A stretch of DNA of 64,000 nt from Labilibaculum sp. DW002 (GCF_029029525.1 NZ_JAKJSC010000005.1:62001-126000); one strand, 5' to 3'. Positions 19,031 to 27,616 are shown, counted from the first letter of the stretch. Notes: a model not told the origin generated them from the sequence alone. Numbers and translations: made by a program.

Positions 19031-19276
19031 TGGCTATAACAAAAATTAAATTTCATGGGCGGTGACGAGCAGTTCGTAAGTTTTGCTCAATTAATAAACA
19101 CCAGCAAGCCTTGTAAATTTGTCTTGCTCAAAATATAAAAAGTAAATTTAACCGGCTTGCTTACTTAGTGCATTACTCACTTTTTTTCGTGATCTCCCGT
19201 TGGTCGGTAGATAAGACAATAACTTTAATCCCGATAGCTATCAGGAGCACAAGAAACTTAGCAAGACCGTTTAATG
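19031..19276 (+). other. attC-3, recombination site of cassette 3
   Basis: About 245 bases. The left box TGGCTATAAC (19031-19040) is the perfect 10-base complement of the cassette 3 start GTTATAGCCA (18511-18520). It shares with attC-1 the blocks TCATGGGCG-N-TGACGAGCA (19053-19071), CACCAGCAAGCC (about 19099-19110), its complement GGCTTGCT (19154-19161), and the right-end TTAGCAAGACCGTT (19258-19271). An extra segment with a GATAGCTATC palindrome (about 19233-19242) makes it longer. Confidence 0.82.
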
Positions 19277-19289
19277 AAATATCAACATT

Positions 19290-20513
19290 GTGACAAAGAA
19301 TAAACTAGATAAAGCATTTAAGATATTTAGAATAATAGTTATAGTTTATCTAATCTTAGATATTGTTTTACATACATATAATTTGATATATGAAAATATC
19401 TATTTTTCAAATCCACTTTTCCCTGATAATTTGAAGTACCATTTCTATTTCACAGCTATATTAAAATTTGTGATATTACTCTCAATACTTCTATTGGTGT
19501 TAAAAGGAAAAAGAAAATGGATTATCTACCCGATAACGATTCTTATTTTATTTTTTGTTTCTAAGTATTTCCCACAATTGCCTTTTTATACTCACGCTAT
19601 TGTGAAAGATATAGTAACGGAGAAAGTCAATTATGATGATATAATACAATTACAGGCAAAATCAATAAATACTTCGCCAAATAAAGTAAAATTAAAAAAA
19701 GAATACTTGTTTACCTATAAGCGTGGGAAGTTAATAAATAAAGGAGAGCAAGTGAATATTACGCAATACAATCTAAATGGAAATATAGTTAAAGATAAGA
19801 TGATAAATTATTTTCATGATTCACTTGGTAACGTAATAAAGGAAATCAGATCAGATAATAATGGAAAGGCTGATACCACTATATACAAATACAATAAGTG
19901 TAATTTACCAACTGAGAAAAGGTATATTACATCAAAATATAGTAGCACAACAATTTATGATTATGATTTGAATGGAAATAAAGTTCGACAAAAAATTTAT
20001 AAGAGTAACTTTCTTGAGACTAAGCTTATATGGAAATATGACAGTTTAATGAGAGAAACCTCTCTAACATATCATGATTTTAAAGATGATCGAGTTAAAA
20101 TTGATACGTTCATTTATGTTGGTAATACAAAATCAACATATGAAAGTGATTTTAATGGCGGTATTCAAAAAAGAGTATTCGAATATGATTCTCTGGGTAA
20201 TGAGATTAAACAAAAGGTAATTGATAAAAGTGGCAAAGAAAAGTATAGCTTTATAAAGGTTTATAACTCTTACGGAAAAAGGATAGGGGAATATCATCTA
20301 GAAAATGGAAAAAAATCAATGGTAAAGAAATGGAACTATAATAAAAATAGACTACTCATTTCTGCAATTGATTATTATGGTTATGGATCTTTAAAAAGAA
20401 TAGAATACACATATGTGGAAGAACTTCTTACTTCAATTCAAATTTTTGATATTGAGAGTAAGGAACAAATATTTGAAGAGAGATATTTGTATGAATTTTG
20501 GAGGGAAAATTAA
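19290..20513 (+). CDS. Cassette 4: membrane-anchored repeat protein
   Basis: 407 residues from a GTG at 19290, 21 bases after the cassette junction, the same spacing as cassette 2. Three hydrophobic segments lie in residues 1-95. The rest is built of roughly 20-residue Tyr/Asn/Gly-rich repeats: YNLNGNIVKDKMI, HDSLGNVIKEIRSD, YDYDLNGNKVRQKIY, EYDSLGNEIKQKV, YNSYGKRIGEYH. These resemble the YD-type or MORN-like beta-hairpin repeats found in many Bacteroidota surface proteins. That gives a structural idea only. The start codon is uncertain, since no better candidate lies closer to the junction. Confidence 0.75.
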   Translation: MTKNKLDKAFKIFRIIVIVYLILDIVLHTYNLIYENIYFSNPLFPDNLKYHFYFTAILKFVILLSILLLVLKGKRKWIIYPITILILFFVSKYFPQLPFYTHAIVKDIVTEKVNYDDIIQLQAKSINTSPNKVKLKKEYLFTYKRGKLINKGEQVNITQYNLNGNIVKDKMINYFHDSLGNVIKEIRSDNNGKADTTIYKYNKCNLPTEKRYITSKYSSTTIYDYDLNGNKVRQKIYKSNFLETKLIWKYDSLMRETSLTYHDFKDDRVKIDTFIYVGNTKSTYESDFNGGIQKRVFEYDSLGNEIKQKVIDKSGKEKYSFIKVYNSYGKRIGEYHLENGKKSMVKKWNYNKNRLLISAIDYYGYGSLKRIEYTYVEELLTSIQIFDIESKEQIFEERYLYEFWREN

Positions 20514-20515
20514 CT

Positions 20516-20603
20516 AAAGATAACAAAACCTAAAATACCATTGGCCTTGACGAGCATTTCGAAATCTATTGAGAGCCCAAGAAAATTAACAAGCCCCGTA
20601 GCA
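20516..20603 (+). other. attC-4, degenerate terminal site
   Basis: It begins two bases after the cassette 4 stop with AAAGATAAC (20516-20524), keeps CCATTGGCCTTGACGAGCA (20538-20556) in place of the ATGGGCG block, and ends AACAAGCCCCGTAG (20588-20601) where the others have AGCAAGACCGTT. Neither box complements the cassette 4 start (GTTTAATG at 19269). I read this as a decayed or recombinant array end. The sequence 20604-20740 shows nothing further. Confidence 0.6.
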
Positions 20604-20741
20604 ATCTACAAAAAAGTGCAATTGACCCATAGGAGTATCTCAGATACATATGAAAACAGCAATAGTTGAGTTGTTTTCCCAAAACACTCATCGATAAAAA
20701 AAGGTCAAACTTCTAAAATAATGCCGCAGTGGTCTAAATGA

Positions 20742-20772
20742 ATTGATGGGCACAATTATTACATGAATCTTT
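20742..20772 (+). promoter_or_regulatory. Possible promoter of the efflux operon
   Basis: TTG at 20742-20744, 20 bases, then AATCTTTG at 20765-20772, one mismatch from TAnnTTTG. Transcription would start about 20 bases before the ATG at 20798. The match is imperfect and the call tentative. Confidence 0.35.
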
Positions 20773-20797
20773 GTTTTGAAATTTAAACAAAGGTTAT

Positions 20798-22132
20798 ATG
20801 ATAAAGCATTTCATTTTAGTTCAGATTATTGTACTAAGCATTATTCCTAAATTTATACAGGCACAAGAACAGCCTTTTTCATTAGATGCCTGCATAAAAT
20901 ACGCATGGGAAAATAGCACCGAAATAAGCAGGGCAAGTAATAGTGTTGGCATCCAAAATGCTTATTTGGCTCAATCGAAAGCGGAACGTGGACCTAATTT
21001 ATTCATGAATGGGAGCCAAACATTAAATTCATCTAGAAGTTACGAGAATAGCGATACAGGTGGAAGCTGGAAGCAAAATTCAAGCTCTAAGCTTTCAGTT
21101 TCCTTAAATTCTGAAATTACCCTGTATAATGGAGCAAAACTGAAAAACACCATTGCTCAAAATAAAACGAATCTTGCTGCTTCAGAAACGGATATTCAAA
21201 CACAAAAAGAATTAATTAGCTTAAATATACTTTCAGCATATATTAATGCTTTGCTTACCATTGAGAATGTTAAAAACTCCGAATCTCAACTTCAATCCAC
21301 TAAAAAACAATTTGAATTGGCAGAAGCACGTAAGTCGGCAGGAATTATTTCGGCTTCCGATTTTTTAAATATAAAATCGCAATATGCTTTAGATAAGGCT
21401 TTAGTGATTAATGCAAAAAATACACTTCGAATAAATTACGTTGCGCTCATGCAACTAATGAATATGCCCATTAACGATTCATTTAGCATACAAGAACCGA
21501 ATGTTGATGCTTTGCTAAAAATTGCATCTGAATCGGACGCTAACTTAATTTACAAGATTGCTTTAGGGATACAACCAACAATCAAATCGGCTGAATTATA
21601 CTTAGAAAGTGCTAAAATGGATTCGAAAATTGCACAAGCTGGAGCTTTGCCACAATTGTCCTTGGGGGGAAGTATTGGAAGCGGGTATAGTTCCGATATG
21701 ACGGATGTTAATTTTGGCGATCAGTTTTCCAATAAGATCAACCCATCTATTGGCCTTTCGCTATCCATTCCAATTTTCCAACGAAAAAAAGTAAAGACCA
21801 ATGTGACCATTGCGAATATCCAAACTCAAAATGAGGAGCTTATTTTAGTAGATTTAAAAAACGATCTGCGAAAATACATAGAACAGGCTTGTATTGATTC
21901 TCAAATAGCAAGTAGTAACTATTTAGCACTGCAAGAACAGTACGATGCAGAAATTGAATCCTACCAGCTCTCCGATGAAATGTTTACTCAAGGCATGATC
22001 AATTCAGTTGACTTTCTGACTTCAAAAAACAATTTAGTAAGCGCTGAAAACAAACTAACACAAGCAAAATATAATGTCTTACTGCAAAATAAAATTATTG
22101 ATTATTACATAGGCAATACAATATTATTTTAA
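20798..22132 (+). CDS. TolC-family outer membrane efflux channel
   Basis: 444 residues. A signal peptide (MIKHFILVQIIVLSIIPKFIQAQ) is followed by the two OEP repeats: FSLDACIKYAWENSTEISRA... and the later IALGIQPTIKSAELYLESAK... block. The long helices carry the regular Ala/Gln pattern of the TolC periplasmic tunnel, with membrane strands between (NGSQTLNSSRSY, LGGSIGSGYSS). It forms a trimeric channel across the outer membrane. It heads a run of six plus-strand genes with MacA-, MacB- and LytS/LytTR-type products, so it is the exit duct of that tripartite pump. Confidence 0.93.
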   Translation: MIKHFILVQIIVLSIIPKFIQAQEQPFSLDACIKYAWENSTEISRASNSVGIQNAYLAQSKAERGPNLFMNGSQTLNSSRSYENSDTGGSWKQNSSSKLSVSLNSEITLYNGAKLKNTIAQNKTNLAASETDIQTQKELISLNILSAYINALLTIENVKNSESQLQSTKKQFELAEARKSAGIISASDFLNIKSQYALDKALVINAKNTLRINYVALMQLMNMPINDSFSIQEPNVDALLKIASESDANLIYKIALGIQPTIKSAELYLESAKMDSKIAQAGALPQLSLGGSIGSGYSSDMTDVNFGDQFSNKINPSIGLSLSIPIFQRKKVKTNVTIANIQTQNEELILVDLKNDLRKYIEQACIDSQIASSNYLALQEQYDAEIESYQLSDEMFTQGMINSVDFLTSKNNLVSAENKLTQAKYNVLLQNKIIDYYIGNTILF

Positions 22133-22301
22133 ACATAGGCCCTAAGAAAAAGCCAATAACTGCGTTGCTCTCGCCTCTGAAGCAGTCATTTACAGAAGTA
22201 AATTCCTTGTCTTCAAAAGCTTCGAAAGCCTTGTTCTTGACATTTTCTGATAGCCAAACAAAATTTGCAAGCTTTCTAAAAGTCACTAAATAGAATTAGA
22301 T

Positions 22302-23612
22302 ATGAAAATGATAAATATTTCACACAAAAATTGGTTACTACCGGTACTAGGTATCCTTTTACTTACTATCGTATCAATCACCTATATTTCATGGAAAAAA
22401 AGGGATCATGAATATATTTTTGCAACTGAAATTGTAAAAAAAGGATCGCTAAGCAATACCATTACTGCAACGGGAACACTGGAAGCTACCAATACGGTTG
22501 TAGTTGGAACACAAGTATCGGGAGTTATTGAAAAACTCTATGTTGATTTCAATACCGTTGTTGAAAAGGGCCAATTGATTGCTGAACTGGATAAATCTAC
22601 ACTGCAATCGAGTCTTGAAACTGCGCAAGCCGATTTAGATAAGGCTCAAGCAGAATATGATTATCAAAATTCCAATTACCTAAGAATGAAGGTTCTTTTT
22701 GATAAAGACCTTTTAGCGCAAAGCGACTACGAATTGGTAATTTATAACTTAAAGAAAAGCAAGGCATCTGTAAAATCTGCAAAAGCAAATTTGGATAGAT
22801 CTGCTCGTAATTTAAGCTATGCTACCATCTATTCTCCTATTGATGGCATTGTTCTTAATCGTGCAGTAGAAGAAGGACAAACCGTTGCTGCCAGCATGAA
22901 TACACCTGAACTATTTACGATTACGAATGATTTGAAGGAAATGCAAGTGGAAGCGAATATTGATGAAGCAGATATAGGCATGGTAAAAGAAAAACAACGT
23001 GTTGAGTTTACTGTGGATGCCTTTCCCGATCTTAATTTTGAGGGTGAAGTATCGGAGATCCGATTACAGCCAAACGAATCATCAAATGTAATTACCTATA
23101 TCGTAATTATTACGGTAAGCAATCCTGATTTAAAATTGAAACCAGGAATGACAGCAAGCATTACCACTTATGTTGAGGAAGCTAATGATGTATTGCTAAT
23201 AACAGGAAAGGCGACTCGTTTTAGTCCGAACCAACAATTGATGCATGATTATATGAGTGGCTTATCAGAAAATAAAGAAAAATCAGATTTGAATGAGTCC
23301 AATACAAGGAATGATGAAAGTAGACCTAAGCCTCCAAGAAGAGACATGGAGGAATTAGATGATTCGCACAAAAGAATTTGGGTGAAAGATGGTGATCAGA
23401 TGCGTCCGCTAATAATTGAGGTGGGCATTGATGATGGTTCAAATATTGAAGTCATATCAGGCTTAGAGGAAGGGAATGTGCTTGTTACTTCTTTTGAATT
23501 AGCCGATGGTTCTGAGGCGGCAGTTGCCTCTCACAAAGATGAGGAACAAAAAAGCCCCTTTGTTCAAGAAAGACCCAAACGTAAAGGTGGTCAGGGAGGC
23601 GGTCCTCGTTAA
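22302..23612 (+). CDS. MacA-like periplasmic adaptor (RND/ABC membrane fusion protein)
   Basis: 436 residues. An N-terminal membrane anchor (residues 11-30) is followed by the lipoyl/barrel-sandwich half (GTLEATNTVVVGTQVSGVIEKLYVDF), a coiled-coil hairpin (about 100-165), and the second lipoyl half (ATIYSPIDGIVLNRAVEEGQTV). Beta-barrel and membrane-proximal domains then close the protein. About residues 320-360 and the last 30 residues are charged and low complexity (RPKPPRRDMEELDD; RPKRKGGQGGGPR), a Bacteroidota feature of this adaptor type. It links the MacB-type ABC transporter downstream to the TolC channel upstream. Confidence 0.92.
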   Translation: MKMINISHKNWLLPVLGILLLTIVSITYISWKKRDHEYIFATEIVKKGSLSNTITATGTLEATNTVVVGTQVSGVIEKLYVDFNTVVEKGQLIAELDKSTLQSSLETAQADLDKAQAEYDYQNSNYLRMKVLFDKDLLAQSDYELVIYNLKKSKASVKSAKANLDRSARNLSYATIYSPIDGIVLNRAVEEGQTVAASMNTPELFTITNDLKEMQVEANIDEADIGMVKEKQRVEFTVDAFPDLNFEGEVSEIRLQPNESSNVITYIVIITVSNPDLKLKPGMTASITTYVEEANDVLLITGKATRFSPNQQLMHDYMSGLSENKEKSDLNESNTRNDESRPKPPRRDMEELDDSHKRIWVKDGDQMRPLIIEVGIDDGSNIEVISGLEEGNVLVTSFELADGSEAAVASHKDEEQKSPFVQERPKRKGGQGGGPR

Positions 23613-23615
23613 ATT

Positions 23616-23657
23616 AAGTACAAAGGTGAAAGTATAAAGGTGAAAGTACAAAGGTGA
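23616..23657 (+). repeat. Three tandem 14-base repeats
   Basis: AAGTACAAAGGTGA at 23616-23629, AAGTATAAAGGTGA at 23630-23643 and AAGTACAAAGGTGA at 23644-23657, immediately after the adaptor stop codon. One base differs in the middle copy. They lie in the 144-base spacer before the MacB ATPase gene and may be a slippage-prone spacer or an mRNA element. Confidence 0.85.
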
Positions 23658-23756
23658 ATGCAACCTGAAGTACACCTACGAAAGGGGAAAGGAATAAGAC
23701 ATGGAATCAGGATTCCTTGAATGTTGCCTTCAGATTTGAATTAAAAAGAGAAACTA

Positions 23757-24515
23757 ATGAACAAGAATGAAATCATATCAATAAAAAATTTGCATAAGAT
23801 TTATCAGGCTGGCGAGGAAACCGTAAAGGCCTTACGAGGTGTAGATTTATCTATTTCAAAGGGCGAATTTGTAGCCATAATGGGCACAAGTGGTTCTGGT
23901 AAATCAACTTTACTTAATATACTAGGATGCCTCGATTTGCCTTCTGAAGGTGACTATTTTTTGGATGGCATAAATGTGAAATCATTAAATAGAAACCAGC
24001 TGGCCGATATTCGGAATCAAAAATTAGGTTTCGTATTTCAATCCTACAACCTCTTACCACGCACATCGGCACTTGAGAATGTAGAATTGCCTTTGTTGTA
24101 CAACCCACTAATTAGCAGTGTCGAACGAAGGGAAAAGGCAGAGCAAGCATTAATTGCCGTTGGTTTAAAAGATAGAATGAAACATTTATCCAACCAAATG
24201 TCGGGTGGACAACAGCAAAGAGTTGCTATTGCTCGTTCAATGGTGAACGATCCGGTGGTCATTTTTGCAGACGAAGCAACAGGAAATCTCGATACCCGGA
24301 CTTCTCTTGAGATTATGGCTCTTTTTCAGGAATTAAATGAGAATGGGATGACCGTTTGTTTTGTTACTCACGAACCAGAGATTGCAGAATTTACCACGCG
24401 AAATGTCGTTTTTCGTGATGGTCTTATTATTAAAGACGACCTGATCACAAACAGACAAAATGCACTTCATGTTATTGCTCAATTAAAAGAAGAAGTCTAT
24501 TCTTTTGGCAATTAG
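23757..24515 (+). CDS. MacB-type ABC transporter ATP-binding protein
   Basis: 252 residues with all ABC ATPase motifs: Walker A GTSGSGKST (about 43-51), Q-loop at FVFQSYNLLPR, signature MSGGQQQRVAIARS, Walker B VIFADEATGNLD and the H-loop His in FVTHEPE. It belongs to the LolD/MacB/FtsE type that works with an FtsX-like permease. Here ATPase and permease are separate proteins instead of the fused MacB of enterobacteria. The permease gene follows 26 bases later. The complex uses ATP to drive periplasmic substrate expulsion through TolC; peptides, macrolides or lipids are possible substrates. Confidence 0.95.
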   Translation: MNKNEIISIKNLHKIYQAGEETVKALRGVDLSISKGEFVAIMGTSGSGKSTLLNILGCLDLPSEGDYFLDGINVKSLNRNQLADIRNQKLGFVFQSYNLLPRTSALENVELPLLYNPLISSVERREKAEQALIAVGLKDRMKHLSNQMSGGQQQRVAIARSMVNDPVVIFADEATGNLDTRTSLEIMALFQELNENGMTVCFVTHEPEIAEFTTRNVVFRDGLIIKDDLITNRQNALHVIAQLKEEVYSFGN

Positions 24516-24541
24516 ATTTTTCGCAATAAAAATTAAAAACA

Positions 24542-25762
24542 ATGAGACTGATTAATTTATTTAAGATCGCCATAGCAGCCATTATACGAAATAAAATGCG
24601 TTCGTTTTTAACCATGCTCGGCATTGTAATAGGCGTAGCTGCTGTAATTGCTATGCTAGCCATTGGCCAGGGATCGAATGCAAGTATTCGCGAAACAATT
24701 TCCTCAATGGGAACCAATCTTATCAGTGTAAAGCCGGCAAGTCAAAACCGTGGTGGCGTAAATCAAGGGCAATCCGATTCACAAAAATTGGAGGTTAGCG
24801 ACGTTCACTATTTGGAAAATAACAGCGAATTGATTGGTGCCATATCTCCCGAGATGGATGGCAGCGGTCAAATTGTATATGGTTCCAATAACTGGCCTAC
24901 TCAAATTTATAGCGGAAATGAGCAGTATCCTTCAATTAAAAAATATGAAGTTGAAACTGGACGAATTTACACTTCGGCAGAAATAAAAAAGGCTGCTAAG
25001 GTATGCTTGGTCGGACAAACAATAATTGAGAATATATTTACCGATGGTGAAGATCCTATTGGTAAAAGTATACGATTTAATAACATTCCGTTTAAAGTCA
25101 TTGGTACTTTAAAGGAGAAAGGCAACAATACCTTTGGGCAAGATCAGGATGATATGATACTTGCACCTTATACAACGGTAATGAAACGTATTAACAGACA
25201 AACGTTTTTACGCGCTATTGTTATATCGGCCAGATCGGAAGATAAGATTACTGAAACAAGTGCTGAAATAACTGAACTGTTGCGCGCATCTCATAAATTA
25301 AAAGAGAGCGCAGATGATGATTTTGAAATCAGAACTCAAGAAGAACTCATTAGCAATTTTGGTGCGATATCGGAAATGATGTTGGTTTTGTTAGGTTCCA
25401 TTGCGGGCATATCCTTAATTGTAGGTGGCATTGGAATTATGAACATTATGTATGTGTCGGTTACCGAACGAACACGTGAAATAGGCTTACGAATGGCCAT
25501 TGGTGGTAAGGGCAAAGATATTTTACGTCAGTTTCTTTTAGAAGCTACTATGCTGAGCGTTTTGGGTGGCATAATTGGTATTGTATTAGGTATTACTGCA
25601 ACAAATATTGTAGAAAGTGCATTGGGATGGCCCGTATTAATTACAGTAGATTCTATTCTATTATCCTTTTTGTTTTGTACTTTCATTGGTGTGTTTTTTG
25701 GATGGTATCCTGCTCGAAAAGCAGCTCGAATGGAGCCCATTGAAGCATTAAGGCACGAATAA
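24542..25762 (+). CDS. MacB-type ABC transporter permease
   Basis: 406 residues with the MacB/FtsX layout. One N-terminal helix (residues 20-45, RSFLTMLGIVIGVAAVIAML) is followed by a large periplasmic MacB_PCD domain (about 46-270). Three C-terminal helices come next with the family motif GGIGIMNIMYVSVTERTREIGLRMAIG between the first and second, and the protein ends in GWYPARKAARMEPIEALRHE. It is the mechanotransmission subunit that couples the ATPase to the adaptor and TolC. Confidence 0.95.
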   Translation: MRLINLFKIAIAAIIRNKMRSFLTMLGIVIGVAAVIAMLAIGQGSNASIRETISSMGTNLISVKPASQNRGGVNQGQSDSQKLEVSDVHYLENNSELIGAISPEMDGSGQIVYGSNNWPTQIYSGNEQYPSIKKYEVETGRIYTSAEIKKAAKVCLVGQTIIENIFTDGEDPIGKSIRFNNIPFKVIGTLKEKGNNTFGQDQDDMILAPYTTVMKRINRQTFLRAIVISARSEDKITETSAEITELLRASHKLKESADDDFEIRTQEELISNFGAISEMMLVLLGSIAGISLIVGGIGIMNIMYVSVTERTREIGLRMAIGGKGKDILRQFLLEATMLSVLGGIIGIVLGITATNIVESALGWPVLITVDSILLSFLFCTFIGVFFGWYPARKAARMEPIEALRHE

Positions 25763-25818
25763 AGAAATATGATATTGGCTTATTATCAGACAATTTTTAA
25801 AAATACTAATTTTGCAAT

Positions 25819-26892
25819 ATGAATATTTATAAAAATAAATTAGAAAAGTGGTTGCCACATATAATTGGCTTACTGCTTTTCTTAATTCTTCCAATTTTTG
25901 TATTTGATAGAGATAATAGTCGTGCTATTTTTTGGATAAATAGTTACTATTATCAGTTAAGTTTCATGATTATAGCATTTTATGTCAATTATTTAACCAT
26001 AACGCCTCGCTTTTTCTTTAGAAAAAGAAAAGTATCCTTTTTTATAGTCATAGTGCTCTTTGCTATTCTATTACTATATGCATCGCAATACCTATATAAT
26101 TTATTAGAATCCGATTATTTAAGACCAGAGCGATTAAATGAAAGTGGCAGGATACTAAAGGAAAAGCGCTTTGGTATGCATCCTAAGTTGGTCGACAATT
26201 TCTTTTTAATGATAGTAGTGCTTGGTTTTAGCACCGGCATGGCAAACCTGCAACGTTCCAAAAGCATTCAAGAGGAACAAAAAGAAATAGAAAAGGAGCG
26301 ACTTAATACTGAGTTGGCTTTTTTGAAAAATCAAATCAGTCCTCATTTCTTCTTTAATTCACTCAATAATATTTACGCATTAATTGCTATTGATGGAGAT
26401 AAAGCTCAAAAAGCAGTTGAAAAATTATCGGGTTTAATGCGTTATTTAATTTACGACTCTGATATCAAGACCGTTGAATTGAAAAAGGAATTTGTCTTTA
26501 TGCAAAACTACATTGACCTGATGCAACAAAGGTTAACGTCGAAAGTTAAATTACTTGTAAACATTCAAGATGATGTTCCGTCTGTAGAAATACCTCCATT
26601 GATCTTTATTACATTTGTTGAAAACGCCTTTAAGCATGGCATTAGCTATCGCTCTGAATCATTTGTATCTATTTCGCTTAAAACCGAAGGAGATATGCTT
26701 TTATTTACATGTGAAAATAGCATAGCGGATAAGGCAAATAAAGCTGTTAGCGAGAAAGGCGGTCTGGGTATTGTAAACATTAAACGTCGACTCAATTTAT
26801 TATATGGCGATAAAGCTCAACTTATACAATCTGATAAGGAGGGTGTTTATTCCATACACTTAAAGGTTCCCTTAAATTACACTTATGAATAA
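25819..26892 (+). CDS. LytS/YehU-type sensor histidine kinase
   Basis: 357 residues. Four hydrophobic helices in residues 12-150 form the sensor. A short coiled coil (SKSIQEEQKEIEKERLNTELAFL) leads into the His_kinase domain with the phosphorylated His in FLKNQISPHFFFNSLNNIYAL. A HATPase domain follows (PPLIFITFVENAFKHGI as N-box, then KGGLGIVNIKRRLNLLYG as G-box). Its last eight bases overlap the start of the LytTR regulator, so the pair is translationally coupled. It follows the pump genes on the same strand and probably senses envelope stress to control them. Confidence 0.93.
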   Translation: MNIYKNKLEKWLPHIIGLLLFLILPIFVFDRDNSRAIFWINSYYYQLSFMIIAFYVNYLTITPRFFFRKRKVSFFIVIVLFAILLLYASQYLYNLLESDYLRPERLNESGRILKEKRFGMHPKLVDNFFLMIVVLGFSTGMANLQRSKSIQEEQKEIEKERLNTELAFLKNQISPHFFFNSLNNIYALIAIDGDKAQKAVEKLSGLMRYLIYDSDIKTVELKKEFVFMQNYIDLMQQRLTSKVKLLVNIQDDVPSVEIPPLIFITFVENAFKHGISYRSESFVSISLKTEGDMLLFTCENSIADKANKAVSEKGGLGIVNIKRRLNLLYGDKAQLIQSDKEGVYSIHLKVPLNYTYE

Positions 26893-27616
26893 GATATCGT
26901 GCATAGCCGTTGATGATGAGCCTTTAGCTTTAGGCCTAATCGTAAGTTATATTCAAAAAACGCCTTTTTTAGATCTGAAAAATAGTTTTGATAACCCCAT
27001 TGATGCAATGGAGTTTTTAGAAGTAAATCCTGTTCAACTTTTATTTTTGGACATTCAAATGCCTGACCTTACGGGTGTAGAATTTGCACGTATATTAGAT
27101 GAAAATTGTAAGGTAATTTTCACCACTGCATACGATAAATACGCATTAGATGGTTTTAAACTAGAAGCACTCGATTATCTATTAAAACCAATAAGCTATG
27201 AGATCTTTTTAGAATCGGCTAATCGTGCTAAAAAATATTTCAAACAAATAAGTCCTGCAAATACAGATACGAATATTGATTCAGCTGAAAACGACGACTA
27301 CTTATTTATAAAAGCTGACTACCAAGTTAAACGTATTGATTACTCAGAAATACTCTACTTCGAAGGGCTTAAAGATTATGTGAAACTTTATACTGAATCA
27401 TCTATAAAACCAATTGTATTTCATTCCACAATGAAATCTTTGGAAGAAAAGCTACCAACAGATCGATTTATGCGAATACATCGTTCCTATCTTGTGAATC
27501 TCGATAAAATTAAGACCATAGAGCGAGACCGCATTCTTTTTGGGAAAGAACGTATTCCAATCAGCAAGCAGTATAAGGATACTTTTGATGAATTTGTAAA
27601 AAAGAAGTTTCTTTAG
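26885..27616 (+). CDS. LytTR-family response regulator
   Basis: 243 residues. An N-terminal receiver has the acidic pair in CIAVDDEPLA and the phosphoacceptor Asp in LLFLDIQMPDLTG. Thr and Lys switch residues are in IFTTAYD and YLLKPI. A linker precedes a C-terminal LytTR DNA-binding domain (IKADYQVKRIDYSEILYFEGLKDYVKLYT ... FMRIHRSYLVNLDKIKTIE). It is the partner of the overlapping kinase gene. LytTR domains bind direct repeats upstream of targets; I did not find a convincing pair in this window. Confidence 0.95.
   Translation: MNKISCIAVDDEPLALGLIVSYIQKTPFLDLKNSFDNPIDAMEFLEVNPVQLLFLDIQMPDLTGVEFARILDENCKVIFTTAYDKYALDGFKLEALDYLLKPISYEIFLESANRAKKYFKQISPANTDTNIDSAENDDYLFIKADYQVKRIDYSEILYFEGLKDYVKLYTESSIKPIVFHSTMKSLEEKLPTDRFMRIHRSYLVNLDKIKTIERDRILFGKERIPISKQYKDTFDEFVKKKFL

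Larger units (their letters stand above)
16610..20603 (+). mobile_element. Integron-like gene cassette array (four cassettes, no integrase in window)
   Basis: Four same-strand genes each begin 15-31 bases after a GTT core and end 2-18 bases before a long imperfect palindrome. For cassettes 1-3 the first bases of the unit are the exact reverse complement of the bases opening the palindrome at its end: 9 bases at 16610 against 17589-17597, 10 bases at 17814 against 18385-18394, and 10 bases at 18511 against 19031-19040. This is what excision and integration of circular cassettes through attC R' and R'' boxes produces. Conserved inner blocks occur in all four sites: ATGGGCG-N-TGACGAGCA (with changes) near the left end and TAGCAAGACCGTT at the right end of the first three. 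There is no intI within the window, so the array resembles a CALIN or the distal part of a chromosomal integron. Confidence 0.85.

Noticed and set aside
16257-20800. Reading the long palindromes as ordinary REP elements, terminators or MITE ends
   Set aside because: They lack T-runs and target-site duplications, and each left box matches the start of its own gene unit and no other. That fits attC sites and not dispersed palindromes.
26885-27616. LytTR direct-repeat targets upstream of the efflux operon
   Set aside because: I could not find a convincing repeated element upstream of 20798 and do not claim one.
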